Shown piece after piece: positions 42,747-50,268 of a stretch of DNA of 64,000 nt; position 1 is the stretch's first letter, and each line of letters starts with the position of its first letter. The DNA is from Streptomyces termitum. Its GTDB lineage: Bacteria; Actinomycetota; Actinomycetes; Streptomycetales; Streptomycetaceae. The DNA lies in contig NZ_BMUL01000008.1 of assembly GCF_014650175.1 (NCBI RefSeq), positions 186,001 through 250,000 on the forward strand, read 5' to 3'. Both the position numbers and the translations under genes were made by a program. Below the pieces are notes generated by a model, which had not been told where the DNA came from, did not search any database, and worked only from the letters and a program-made list of their open reading frames with translations.

Positions 42747-44483
42747 GTGTCGGTTCCGCCGTACCTGACCGCCGTGACGAGGGGGATCGGAGCACTGCTC
42801 CCCCGCCGCGCCGACCTCACCGCCATGACCCGCGACCCCCGCCGCGACCTGCTCGCCGGACTCACCGTCGCGATCGTGGCCCTGCCGCTGGCCCTCGGCT
42901 TCGGCGTCTCCTCCGGCCTCGGCGCCGAGGCCGGCCTCGCGACCGCCGTCGTCGCGGGCGCCCTCGCCGCCGTCTTCGGCGGCTCGAACCTCCAGGTGTC
43001 CGGGCCGACCGGCGCCATGACGGTGGTCCTCGTCCCGATCGTCGCGCGGTACGGCCCCGACGGCGTCCTCATGGTCGGACTGCTGGCCGGTGTCCTCGTC
43101 GTCGCCCTCGCCCTCCTCCGCGCCGGCCGGTACATGGCGTACGTCCCGGCCTCCGTCGTGGAGGGCTTCACCCTCGGCATCGCCCTCGTCATCGGCCTCC
43201 AGCAGGTCCCGCACGCCCTCGGTGTCCCCCAGCCCGAGGGGGACCGGGTGCTGGTGGTGACCTGGCGGGCCGTCGAGGAGTTCGTCCGCTCCCCGCACTG
43301 GGCGGCGCCCGCGCTCGCCCTCGGCGTCGCCGCCCTCATGCTGGCCGGTGCCCGCCTGCGGCCCGCCGTCCCCTTCTCGCTGGTCGCGGTCGCCGCCGCG
43401 ACCCTCGCGGCGCAGCTCCCGGTCTTCGACGGCGTCACCGCGATCGGGGCGCTGCCGGCCGGACTGCCCGCGCCCTCCCTGGCCTTCTTCGATCCGTCCG
43501 CGCTGGGCTCGCTGCTCGCCCCGGCGGTCGCCGTGGCGGCGCTGGCCGCCCTGGAGTCCCTGCTGTCGGCACAGGTCGCGGACGGCATGACCGTGGGGCA
43601 GAAGCACGATCCCGACCGGGAGCTGTTCGGCCAGGGCCTGGCGAACCTGGCCGCGCCGCTGTTCGGCGGCGTCCCGGCGACCGGCGCCATCGCCCGTACC
43701 GCCGTGAACGTCCGGACCGGCGCCTCGTCCCGGCTCGCCGCCCTCACCCACGCCGCCGTCCTCGCGGTCATCGTCTTCGCCGCCGCCCCGCTGGTCTCCC
43801 GCATCCCGCTGGCCGCGCTCGCCGGTGTGCTGCTCGCCACCGCCGTCCGCATGGTCGAGGTCGGCTCGCTGCGCGCCATGGCGAAGGCCACCCGCTCCGA
43901 CGCCCTCGTCCTGGTCCTCACCGCCGCCGCCACGCTCGCCCTCGACCTGGTGTACGCGGTGATCATCGGCCTCGTGGTGGCCGGGGCGCTGGCGCTGCGG
44001 GCGGTGGCCCGGCAGGCCCGGCTCGCCGAGGTCGACTTCCGCGCCGACCTGCCCGGCGAGCACGCCGACGAGGAGCACGCGCTGCTGGCCGAGCACATCG
44101 TGGCGTACCGGATCGACGGCCCCCTCTTCTTCGCCGCCGCCCACCGCTTCCTCCTGGAACTGGCCGAGGTCGCCGATGTCCGCGTGGTCATCCTGCGCAT
44201 GTCGCACGTGACGACCGTGGACGCCACCGGCGCGCTCGTCCTCAAGGACACCGTGACGAAGCTGAACCGGCGCGGCATCGCCGTCCTGACCTCCGGCATC
44301 CGGCCCGACCACCGCAAGGCACTCGACTCCGTCGGCGCGCTGGACCTGCTGCGCCGGGACGGGCGGGAGTACGCGACCACCCCGGAGGCCATCGCCGGGG
44401 CCCGCGCCCACCTCCAGGGCGCCGGACTCCTCGCACCGGACCCGGCGCCCGCCGGGCCGGGCGTCGCGGAAGCGGTCCGCTGA
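42747..44483 (+). CDS. SulP-family anion transporter with C-terminal STAS domain
   Basis: 578 residues. Membrane domain at about 30-430 with the SulP signature (DLLAGLTVAIVALPLALGFG, SNLQVSGPTGAMTVVL, LFGGVPATGAIARTAVNVR). A STAS domain follows at about 450-545 (YRIDGPLFFAAAHRF, VILRMSHVTTVDATGALVL). SulP proteins move sulfate, bicarbonate or other anions; the substrate is not readable here. GTG 42747 follows GAGGAGA. The STAS-only protein and ArsR regulator downstream, and the AT-rich operator upstream, suggest a self-contained regulated unit. Confidence 0.92.
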   Translation: MSVPPYLTAVTRGIGALLPRRADLTAMTRDPRRDLLAGLTVAIVALPLALGFGVSSGLGAEAGLATAVVAGALAAVFGGSNLQVSGPTGAMTVVLVPIVARYGPDGVLMVGLLAGVLVVALALLRAGRYMAYVPASVVEGFTLGIALVIGLQQVPHALGVPQPEGDRVLVVTWRAVEEFVRSPHWAAPALALGVAALMLAGARLRPAVPFSLVAVAAATLAAQLPVFDGVTAIGALPAGLPAPSLAFFDPSALGSLLAPAVAVAALAALESLLSAQVADGMTVGQKHDPDRELFGQGLANLAAPLFGGVPATGAIARTAVNVRTGASSRLAALTHAAVLAVIVFAAAPLVSRIPLAALAGVLLATAVRMVEVGSLRAMAKATRSDALVLVLTAAATLALDLVYAVIIGLVVAGALALRAVARQARLAEVDFRADLPGEHADEEHALLAEHIVAYRIDGPLFFAAAHRFLLELAEVADVRVVILRMSHVTTVDATGALVLKDTVTKLNRRGIAVLTSGIRPDHRKALDSVGALDLLRRDGREYATTPEAIAGARAHLQGAGLLAPDPAPAGPGVAEAVR

Positions 44484-44658
44484 CCGTGAGGGGGGTGGCG
44501 GCGGGTACGGCCCCGGGGGCGGACGCCTCCGGGGGCGGGGAGCCGCTTCGGCCCGGGGCCCGGGACAGACCTCCGCGCGGGCTTTCGCGCGGACCGACCG
44601 ACACACAGCACCGGACCCGCTCCCGACGCGGGCCCGGACAGGGACGAAGGCGACGAGC

Positions 44659-45081
44659 ATGACCATCGAATGGCGGTACAGCACCCACCCCGACCTGGGC
44701 GTTCTCTCCCTCGCCGGGTTCCTGGGCGCGGACGCGGTCGGCCGCTTCGACGGCGCCGTCGGCTGGGTCCTCGCCCGGGGCACCGGGCCGGTCGTCCTCG
44801 ACCTGACCGCGCTGCGCGGCTGGTCCGCCGGGGGCCAGCTCGCGGTGGCGGAGGCGGCCCGGCGGCTCGCCGCCGAGGGACGCGGTCTCGAACTCGCCGC
44901 GATCCCCGCCGACGGCTCCCTCGTCCCCGTCGGCGACCATCCCGAGCTTCCCGTCCACCCCACCCTGGAGGCCGCGCTCGCCGCCCACCGGGGCGGCGGG
45001 GAGGAGCAGCGGGAGTGGCGCAGCGACGCCTGGCCGGGCGAGGCGGTCGGGGCCCGCGGGGCGGGTGGGGTACGGGACTGA
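44659..45081 (+). CDS. STAS-domain-like protein
   Basis: 140 residues. The first 100 residues have the STAS order of strands and helices (YSTHPDLGVLSLAGFLGAD, GPVVLDLTALRGWSAGGQLAVAEAARRL, GLELAAIPADG). The Ser of the usual D-S-S/T-G loop is replaced in WSAGG. A Glu/Arg-rich tail follows. It is neither a clear anti-sigma antagonist nor an enzyme. It lies 175 bp after the SulP gene and may modulate it, or be an independent protein. The ATG at 44659 has GAAGG upstream. Confidence 0.65.
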   Translation: MTIEWRYSTHPDLGVLSLAGFLGADAVGRFDGAVGWVLARGTGPVVLDLTALRGWSAGGQLAVAEAARRLAAEGRGLELAAIPADGSLVPVGDHPELPVHPTLEAALAAHRGGGEEQREWRSDAWPGEAVGARGAGGVRD

Positions 45082-45152
45082 CCGCCCCGGGCCGTCCCCC
45101 GGGGGCGGAGGAGCGAGGATGGTGCCATGGTCACGACGGTCACGACTTCCGG

Positions 45153-45566
45153 ATGGACGACATGCACACGACGGGTAGCTCCCGGGGCCGCGCCCCGCGC
45201 GCGGCGGTGGGCACGGTGAGCGCGCCGCTCTACCAACTGAAGGCCGAGTTCTTCAAGACGCTCGGGCACCCGGTCCGCATCCGCGTCCTGGAGCTGCTGA
45301 GCGTCCGGGAGCACGCCGTCTCCGAGATGCTCGCCGCGATCGAGGTCGAACCCGCGCACCTGTCCCAGCAGCTGGCCGTGCTGCGCCGGTCCAATCTGGT
45401 CGTCACCCGCCGCGAGGGCTCCGGGGTGTACTACTCACTGGCCGACCCCCGGGTCTCGGAGCTGCTCGCGGTGGCGCGGGCGATCCTCTCCGGCGTCCTC
45501 GCCGGACAGGCCGAACTCCTCGCCGATCTGCGGGCCGCCGGACCGGTGGTGCCGCCGCCCGCCTGA
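45153..45566 (+). CDS. ArsR/SmtB-family helix-turn-helix repressor
   Basis: 137 residues with an extended N-terminus. The ArsR winged helix reads AEFFKTLGHPVRIRVLELLSVREHAVSEMLAAIEVEPAHLSQQLAVLR, then the wing VVTRREGSGVYYSLADP. No metal-site cysteines (no ELCVCDL motif) are present, so it is not a classical arsenic or zinc sensor and may sense redox or another signal. The start is uncertain: ATG 45153 or 45162 are the candidates. It probably acts on the AT-rich operator upstream of the SulP gene, but this is inferred from shape and proximity. Confidence 0.85.
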   Translation: MDDMHTTGSSRGRAPRAAVGTVSAPLYQLKAEFFKTLGHPVRIRVLELLSVREHAVSEMLAAIEVEPAHLSQQLAVLRRSNLVVTRREGSGVYYSLADPRVSELLAVARAILSGVLAGQAELLADLRAAGPVVPPPA

Positions 45567-45581
45567 CGGCGGGCCCGGGAC

Positions 45582-45635
45582 GGCGTCCGTCCCCGTCCCG
45601 GATGGACAGCGACCCACGGGACGGGGGCGGACGCC
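45582..45635. terminator. long bidirectional hairpin terminator
   Basis: GGCGTCCG..CGTCCC at 45582-45599 pairs with GGGACG..CGGACGCC at 45618-45635: 18 bp with a single G-T wobble and an 18-nt loop, between the convergent ArsR and DUF3040 genes. Confidence 0.8.
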
Positions 45636-45721
45636 TGCTTCTTCCCTCCGGGCGTGCCCGCAGGACGCGCCCTCTTCTTCCTCCCCGCGTGCCCGGGGGA
45701 GGTCAGGGCGTGGCACGGAGC

Positions 45722-45764
45722 GGCGTCACGGGGGGGGGCGTCACGGGGGCGGCGTCACGGGGGC
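45722..45764. repeat. three tandem copies of GGCGTCACGGGGG
   Basis: Copies start at 45722, 45737 and 45751. The third overlaps the stop codon of the DUF3040 gene, whose last codons therefore come from a repeat unit. Confidence 0.75.
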
Positions 45765-46006
45765 GGGAAGCGGTCGGCCGCCAGGCCCGCCAGGACCAGG
45801 CCGGCGGCGATCAGCAGGCCGTGCGGCAGGACGACGCCGCAGGCCAGGAGGGCGAAGGCGGCGGCGAGCAGGGCCCAGGCGCGGACCGGGCGTTCCTCGC
45901 GCGGACGCCGGGGGCGGCCCGCCGCCAAGGCCCGGACGAAGCCGGGGTCGTCACGGCGCAGCCGGTCCTCGATGGCGCCGAGGCGCTCCTCCTCGGTTCC
46001 GTACAC
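45755..46006 (-). CDS. DUF3040 small membrane protein
   Basis: 83 residues. The N-terminal helix EEERLGAIEDRLRRDDPGF is the DUF3040 signature, followed by a short basic loop and two membrane helices (AWALLAAAFALLACGVV, LLIAAGLVLAGLAADRF). DUF3040 proteins are actinomycete-specific and of unknown role. GTG 46006 has GGGAGGAG immediately upstream. Confidence 0.85.
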   Translation of the reverse strand: MYGTEEERLGAIEDRLRRDDPGFVRALAAGRPRRPREERPVRAWALLAAAFALLACGVVLPHGLLIAAGLVLAGLAADRFPPP

Positions 46007-46123
46007 GGCTCCTCCCTCGGGTCGGGGTGCGATCAGGGGTCGGGGTCGGGGCGAGCTCGGGGCGGGCGCCGGGACGGCACCGGCCCAGGTCACTCCACCG
46101 TCGCCCGGCACCGGGGTCCGCCA

Positions 46124-46191
46124 CCATCGGGGGCACCACCCATATCCGGCGGTCCCGGCGCGCCGCGCCGAATGGGTGGGGTCCCCGATGG
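46124..46191. repeat. 20-bp imperfect inverted repeat before the histidine kinase gene
   Basis: The arms 46124-46143 and 46172-46191 are complementary at about 17 of 20 positions (outer CCATCGGGG/CCCCGATGG and inner ACCCAT/ATGGGT exact) with a 28-bp spacer. It could be an operator pair or a cruciform in the 238-bp promoter region between the DUF3040 and kinase genes. Confidence 0.6.
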
Positions 46192-46244
46192 ACTCCGGAC
46201 GGCCGCCCGGCCCACCCTGGAAGAGAAGGAGGAGGTGGTGCGCG

Positions 46245-47225
46245 GTGCCCTTGTTCTGGCGGATCTTCCTGCTCAACGCCGTGGTGCTGATCGCGGCGAC
46301 CGCCCTGCTGCTCGGACCGGTCACGGTCTCCACGCCGGTCCTGCTGACCGAGGCGTCGGTCCTCGCGGCCGGGCTGGCCGCGATGCTCGTCGCCAACGGC
46401 GTGCTGCTGCGCGTCGCCCTCGCCCCGCTCCAGCGGCTCGGCCGGGCCATGACCGCCACCGACCTGCTGCGGCCGGGCGCCCGCGCCGCTCCCGGGGGCC
46501 ACGGCGAGGTCGCCGAACTGATCACCGTCTTCAACGCGATGGTCGACCGGCTGGAGGCCGAGCGGGCCGCCAGCGCCGCCCGCGCGCTCTCGGCGCAGGA
46601 GGCCGAGCGGCACCGGATCGCCCAGGAGCTCCACGACGAGATAGGCCAGACCCTGACCGCGGTCCTCCTGGAGCTCCGGCGGGTCGCCGACCACGCGCCG
46701 CCCGTCGTACGGGAGGAACTGAGCGACGTGCAGGAGACCACCCGGTCCAGCCTCGACGAGATCCGCCGCATCGCGCGCCGGCTCCGCCCCGGCGTCCTGG
46801 AGGAGCTGGGCCTGGCCAGGGCCCTCAAGGCGCTCGCCGCCGAGTTCAACGGCCCCGGTCTGACCGTGCGGCACCGGGCCGGGGCCGATCTGCCGCCGCT
46901 GGGCCAGGAGATCGAACTCGTCCTGTACCGGGTCGCCCAGGAGGCCCTGACGAACGCCGCCCGGCACTCCGGGGCCCGTACCGTCGAGCTCTCCCTCCGC
47001 CGGGTCGCCGGCGGGGTGGAACTGCGGGTGCGGGACGACGGGCGGGGCCTCGGCGGCGCCGCCGAGGGCGCCGGGCAGCGCGGGATGCGCGAGCGGGCCC
47101 TGCTGGCCGGCGCGGACCTCGCCCTCGGCGCCACCCCCTCGGGCGGCACCGAGGTCCGGCTGACCGTCCCGGTGGGCCCGGCCGGGACGGCCGCCCCTCC
47201 CCTCCCGCCGGGGACCGCGCGGTAG
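46245..47225 (+). CDS. orphan two-component sensor histidine kinase (HisKA_3 type)
   Basis: 326 residues. Two membrane helices (about 5-24 and 37-56) with almost no loop between them are followed by a HAMP-like segment and the HisKA_3 dimerisation helix with phospho-acceptor His130 in ERHRIAQELHDEIGQ. The ATPase domain has the N box (Asn237 in QEALTNAARH) and DDGRGLG. The lack of an outer domain suggests an intramembrane-sensing kinase. No response regulator gene adjoins. GTG 46245 is chosen because a strong GGAGGAGG lies 8 bp upstream; an ATG at 46188 is possible but lies inside the inverted repeat. Confidence 0.88.
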   Translation: MPLFWRIFLLNAVVLIAATALLLGPVTVSTPVLLTEASVLAAGLAAMLVANGVLLRVALAPLQRLGRAMTATDLLRPGARAAPGGHGEVAELITVFNAMVDRLEAERAASAARALSAQEAERHRIAQELHDEIGQTLTAVLLELRRVADHAPPVVREELSDVQETTRSSLDEIRRIARRLRPGVLEELGLARALKALAAEFNGPGLTVRHRAGADLPPLGQEIELVLYRVAQEALTNAARHSGARTVELSLRRVAGGVELRVRDDGRGLGGAAEGAGQRGMRERALLAGADLALGATPSGGTEVRLTVPVGPAGTAAPPLPPGTAR

Positions 47226-47245
47226 CCGGGGGCCGTGGGACGGGG

Positions 47246-47635
47246 TCAGGGACGGGCGGGGGTGCGGGCGTGGTCCTCGTCGCCCCGCAGGACGCAGAAC
47301 TCGTTGCCCTCGGGGTCGGAGAGGACGGCCCAGCCGGTGCCGTCGGGGTTGCGGTGGTCGGCGACGAAGGCGGCGCCGAGGGCCAGGAGCCGTTCCACCT
47401 CGCGGTCGCGGGAGGTGTCGGGGCGCAGGCACAGGTGGATCCGGTTCTTGACCGTCCTGGCCTCGGGGACCTGGTTGAAGTAGAGCACCGGCCCCTCCCC
47501 CAGGGGCACCTGGGTCTCCCGGTCCCCCGGCCGGTTGTCCGGGTCGAGCGGCCGGCCGGTCACCTCGCTCCAGAACCGCGCCAGGCCATAGGCGTCCGCG
47601 CAGTCGATCGCCACGTTCTGCACCACTGAGATCAT
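47246..47635 (-). CDS. VOC/glyoxalase-superfamily protein
   Basis: 129 residues. One full VOC module: VVQNVAIDCADAYGLARFWSEVTGRPL, then YFNQVPEARTVKNRIHLCLRP, and WAVLSDPEGNEFCVL at the end. Glu in GNEFCV and His in IHLCL are candidate metal ligands. This is the glyoxalase-like subgroup abundant in Streptomyces; the substrate is unknown. It is convergent with the kinase gene, 20 bp apart. Confidence 0.85.
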   Translation of the reverse strand: MISVVQNVAIDCADAYGLARFWSEVTGRPLDPDNRPGDRETQVPLGEGPVLYFNQVPEARTVKNRIHLCLRPDTSRDREVERLLALGAAFVADHRNPDGTGWAVLSDPEGNEFCVLRGDEDHARTPARP

Positions 47636-47699
47636 GCGCGCGAGCCTGCCCGATCCCCGGCCGGGACGCCACCTCCCCGGCTCCGGGGCGGGGCCGGGG

Positions 47700-48308
47700 C
47701 TACCGGGGAGCGAAGCCTCGTTCGAGGGCGTCGAGGGCCTGCCCGACGGTGGTCTCGACGCTCCGGCGCACCCCGGCGGGTTCCGTCCCGTCGAGGAGGC
47801 CCCGTTGGAGGAGGTCGTGGCGGAGCAGCAGGACGCCGACGGCGAGGGCCGCCCAGGGGGGCGATCCGGCGGCCTCGGCGAGGGGCTCCCGCCAGGACCT
47901 GAGGATCGCGGCGCGGCGGGTCCGGAGGGTCGGCGAGTCCTCCTCGCAGCGGGCCCAGACCCGCATGGCCTCCCAGGTCCCGGGGGTGGTGCCGTCCCAC
48001 GGGCAGGGGGCGGCGAGCAGCGGGGAGCCGAGGACGAGCGGCCGGAGCGCGGCGGTCGCGGACGCCGTCCCGCGCCGCCGGAGGGCGTCGGTGAGCGCGT
48101 CGAGGACGAGCGGTTCGGCGTCGAAGAACAGGTCCTCCTTCGCGGCGAAGTAGTTGGTCACCGTCTTCACGGAGACGTCCACCGCCTCCGCGATCCGCGC
48201 CAGGGTGACGTTCTCGAAGCCGTCGCGCTCGAACAGCCGGGTCGCGTGGTCGGAGATGCGCTGCCGGGTCTCGGCCCGCTTCCGCTCCCTTATTCCCTTG
48301 CCTTCCAT
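47700..48308 (-). CDS. TetR-family repressor
   Basis: 202 residues. The TetR helix-turn-helix begins RAETRQRISDHATRLFERDGFENVTLARIAEAVDVSVKTVTNYFAAKEDLF. The C-terminal ligand domain is variable and has Trp-rich helices (WDGTTPGTWEAMRVWARCEE). The ATG at 48308 lies inside an inverted repeat that is the probable autoregulatory operator. The divergent alpha/beta-hydrolase gene 98 bp away is the likely target. Confidence 0.9.
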   Translation of the reverse strand: MEGKGIRERKRAETRQRISDHATRLFERDGFENVTLARIAEAVDVSVKTVTNYFAAKEDLFFDAEPLVLDALTDALRRRGTASATAALRPLVLGSPLLAAPCPWDGTTPGTWEAMRVWARCEEDSPTLRTRRAAILRSWREPLAEAAGSPPWAALAVGVLLLRHDLLQRGLLDGTEPAGVRRSVETTVGQALDALERGFAPR

Positions 48309-48332
48309 GAAGGAAAACTTACCATCATGGAA
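48303..48332. promoter_or_regulatory. candidate TetR operator over the tetR start codon
   Basis: TTCCATGA (48303-48310) and TCATGGAA (48325-48332) are perfect 8-bp inverted arms with a 14-bp spacer in the tetR/esterase divergent promoter; one arm contains the tetR ATG. Confidence 0.6.
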
Positions 48333-48406
48333 GATTCCTGTCGCCGCACCGCGGCCGCGCGGATCCACCCCGGCCCCCGCCCCCTGGAAGGAACCCCGAA
48401 GGAACC

Positions 48407-49303
48407 ATGGACGGCACCCTCCTGCGCCTCACCGAAGGCCGCTTCACCTCGTCGGCGGTCGGCCGCGAGGTCGACCATCTGGCCCTCGCCCCGGCCGACC
48501 TGTCCGAGGGCGAACGGCTCCCTCTCGTCCTCCACCTCCACGGCGCCCTGTCGTCGGCGGCCTCACTGGAACGCGCGCGCCCCCTCTACGAGGACCTGTT
48601 CCGGCGCGGCGCCTTCCCCCGGGCCGTCGTCGCCTGCGTGAGCACCCCGACGTCGGGCGGCTTCTACCTCGACCGGCCGGACGGGGGCGCGTGGGAGACG
48701 CTGGTGGCCGACGAGTTCCCGGCCCGGCTCGCCGAGCGGTACGGGGCGTTCACCGCGACGGCCCTCGTCGGGGCGTCCATGGGAGGTTACGGAGCCCTCA
48801 AGGCGGCCTTCGGCGCTCCGGAGCGCTTCGCCGCCGTCGCCGCGGTCTCCCCGGCCGTCTTCCCCGGCGAAACGCCCGACGGAGTCCCGTCGGCCAACCT
48901 CCCTTCCCTACTGGGCGAGTTGCACCGGGACATGGGGGGCGGCACCGGCGATCCGGAGGCGTACGCCCGCGTGTCGGCGCAGGGGCGGGCCCGCCGGAAC
49001 GCCGGCCGGATCCGGGCCGCCGGGCTTCGGGTGCTGATCGACTGCGGCGCCGCCGACGAGTTCCTCCTGCACGAGGGGGCCGCCCATCTGCACGCCGTTC
49101 TCGACGAGTTGGGCATCCACCACGTGTTCCGTCTCGTCGCGGGGGCGGGGCACCTGGGGCCCGAGGCCGAGATCCGCACCCGGGAGGCGATCCGGTTCGC
49201 CGGGGCCGCGATCGGCGCTCCCGCCGGAGGGGACCACGAAGAAGACCGAGAAGACCAAGAAGGCCGAAACCCTGCGATCGTGACCGAAACACCGCTCCGG
49301 TAG
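48407..49303 (+). CDS. alpha/beta-hydrolase, esterase D-like
   Basis: 298 residues. The nucleophile elbow G-A-S-M-G-G (Ser at about residue 125) follows YGAFTATALV, the HLHGALSS oxyanion strand is early, and the probable catalytic His is in GAGHLGPEAE near the C-terminus, with Asp in IDCGAADEF. This resembles esterase D/acyl-thioesterase proteins. No signal peptide is seen, so it is probably a cytoplasmic esterase. It is divergent from the TetR gene, which likely represses it. ATG 48407 follows GAAGGAAC. Confidence 0.85.
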   Translation: MDGTLLRLTEGRFTSSAVGREVDHLALAPADLSEGERLPLVLHLHGALSSAASLERARPLYEDLFRRGAFPRAVVACVSTPTSGGFYLDRPDGGAWETLVADEFPARLAERYGAFTATALVGASMGGYGALKAAFGAPERFAAVAAVSPAVFPGETPDGVPSANLPSLLGELHRDMGGGTGDPEAYARVSAQGRARRNAGRIRAAGLRVLIDCGAADEFLLHEGAAHLHAVLDELGIHHVFRLVAGAGHLGPEAEIRTREAIRFAGAAIGAPAGGDHEEDREDQEGRNPAIVTETPLR

Positions 49304-50268
49304 CGCTAATTCCGGCCGCGCGCGGCATCAGGACCTTCCTTCCGGTGGCTCAACTAAGGCTGCCGCGCGGCGACTTCGGCGGTGACTGCGGGAGGCCCGG
49401 CACGGATCCCGCCGGGCGCTCCCCCGCCGAGGCGCCGGAACCCTCCGGGCGCGCCCGCGAGCCGCGTCCGGACGGGCCTGTGGGCCTCCGTCCGGGGCGC
49501 GGCGGGCCCTCCTACCGGCCCCGGAGCGCCGGTCCGGCCTCCCCTCCGCCGACGGCCGTTCCGTCCCCTCGCCCACCCGCCGCGCCCACCCGTCGCGGTC
49601 CGGGGCGCGGGCGTCCCGCCCTCCCCGTCGCAAGCCGCTGACCTGCGGGGTGCCGACCGCCGGCGCGGCGCCTCTCCACGGTTTCCCCACACAGGGGAAG
49701 CGCTTCCACTTACGCGGGACCGGTCGAACATCAGCGCTTGGCGTGAATATGCCTGCGCGCTATGACTAATTGCTATGCTCACGCATTTCCCCCTCCGTGT
49801 GTTATCCCGAAGAAATCGCCTTGACCTGCATAAACAGGCGAGCTGGAGGGGGCCGGAACCCCTTGGGTCACGCAATGGCCAGAAGGCAACCATGCGCAAT
49901 CACCGATCGGTTCATACGACCGCAAAGAGCGAGCACAGATTTCACACATTCCCTCTTCATCTCGGCTCCGCATGCTCTAGATTGACCGTGCTTCAGATGT
50001 TCGGACATGAGGTGACCACTCATGATCTATGGGTCCAGCGCTACAGAAAACCGGTAGTCACACCCCCCGCGCGGGTCGCGGGGCGATCGATCTCGGGGGC
50101 TCCGCGAGGGCCCGGGTGCGGGGAGCACCCGGGATTCCGGCGGACCTCCGCGTACCTCGAAAAGTCCGCCGAAGCAGTCGGGACGCCATGCGCCGGGGAG
50201 GGGCGTGGGCTCCCGGGGGGAGTCGTGGGGCGAACACATCGAACCACTGGGGATCTGGGGGGAGTTCT
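49304..50268. promoter_or_regulatory. 965-bp gene-free region upstream of the exopolysaccharide operon
   Basis: I see no convincing gene: the open frames lack GC-skewed third positions. The first 380 bp are ordinary GC-rich DNA. From about 49690 to 50050 the GC content drops to about half, which suggests a promoter or untranslated leader region. It holds a 12-bp palindrome (49696) and TTGACC at 49983, a possible -35 element. The long distance to the operon leaves room for a regulatory RNA leader, which I could not match to any known riboswitch. Confidence 0.5.
49696..49707. promoter_or_regulatory. LacI-type palindrome GGAAGCGCTTCC
   Basis: A perfect 12-bp palindrome with the central CG of LacI-family operators (compare the CebR box). 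No LacI-family gene is adjacent. Confidence 0.45.

Noticed and set aside
40434..45359. a 1641-codon minus-strand frame and other very long frames over flotillin and SulP
   Set aside because: They lack ribosome-binding sites and overlap genes with clear family motifs on other frames.
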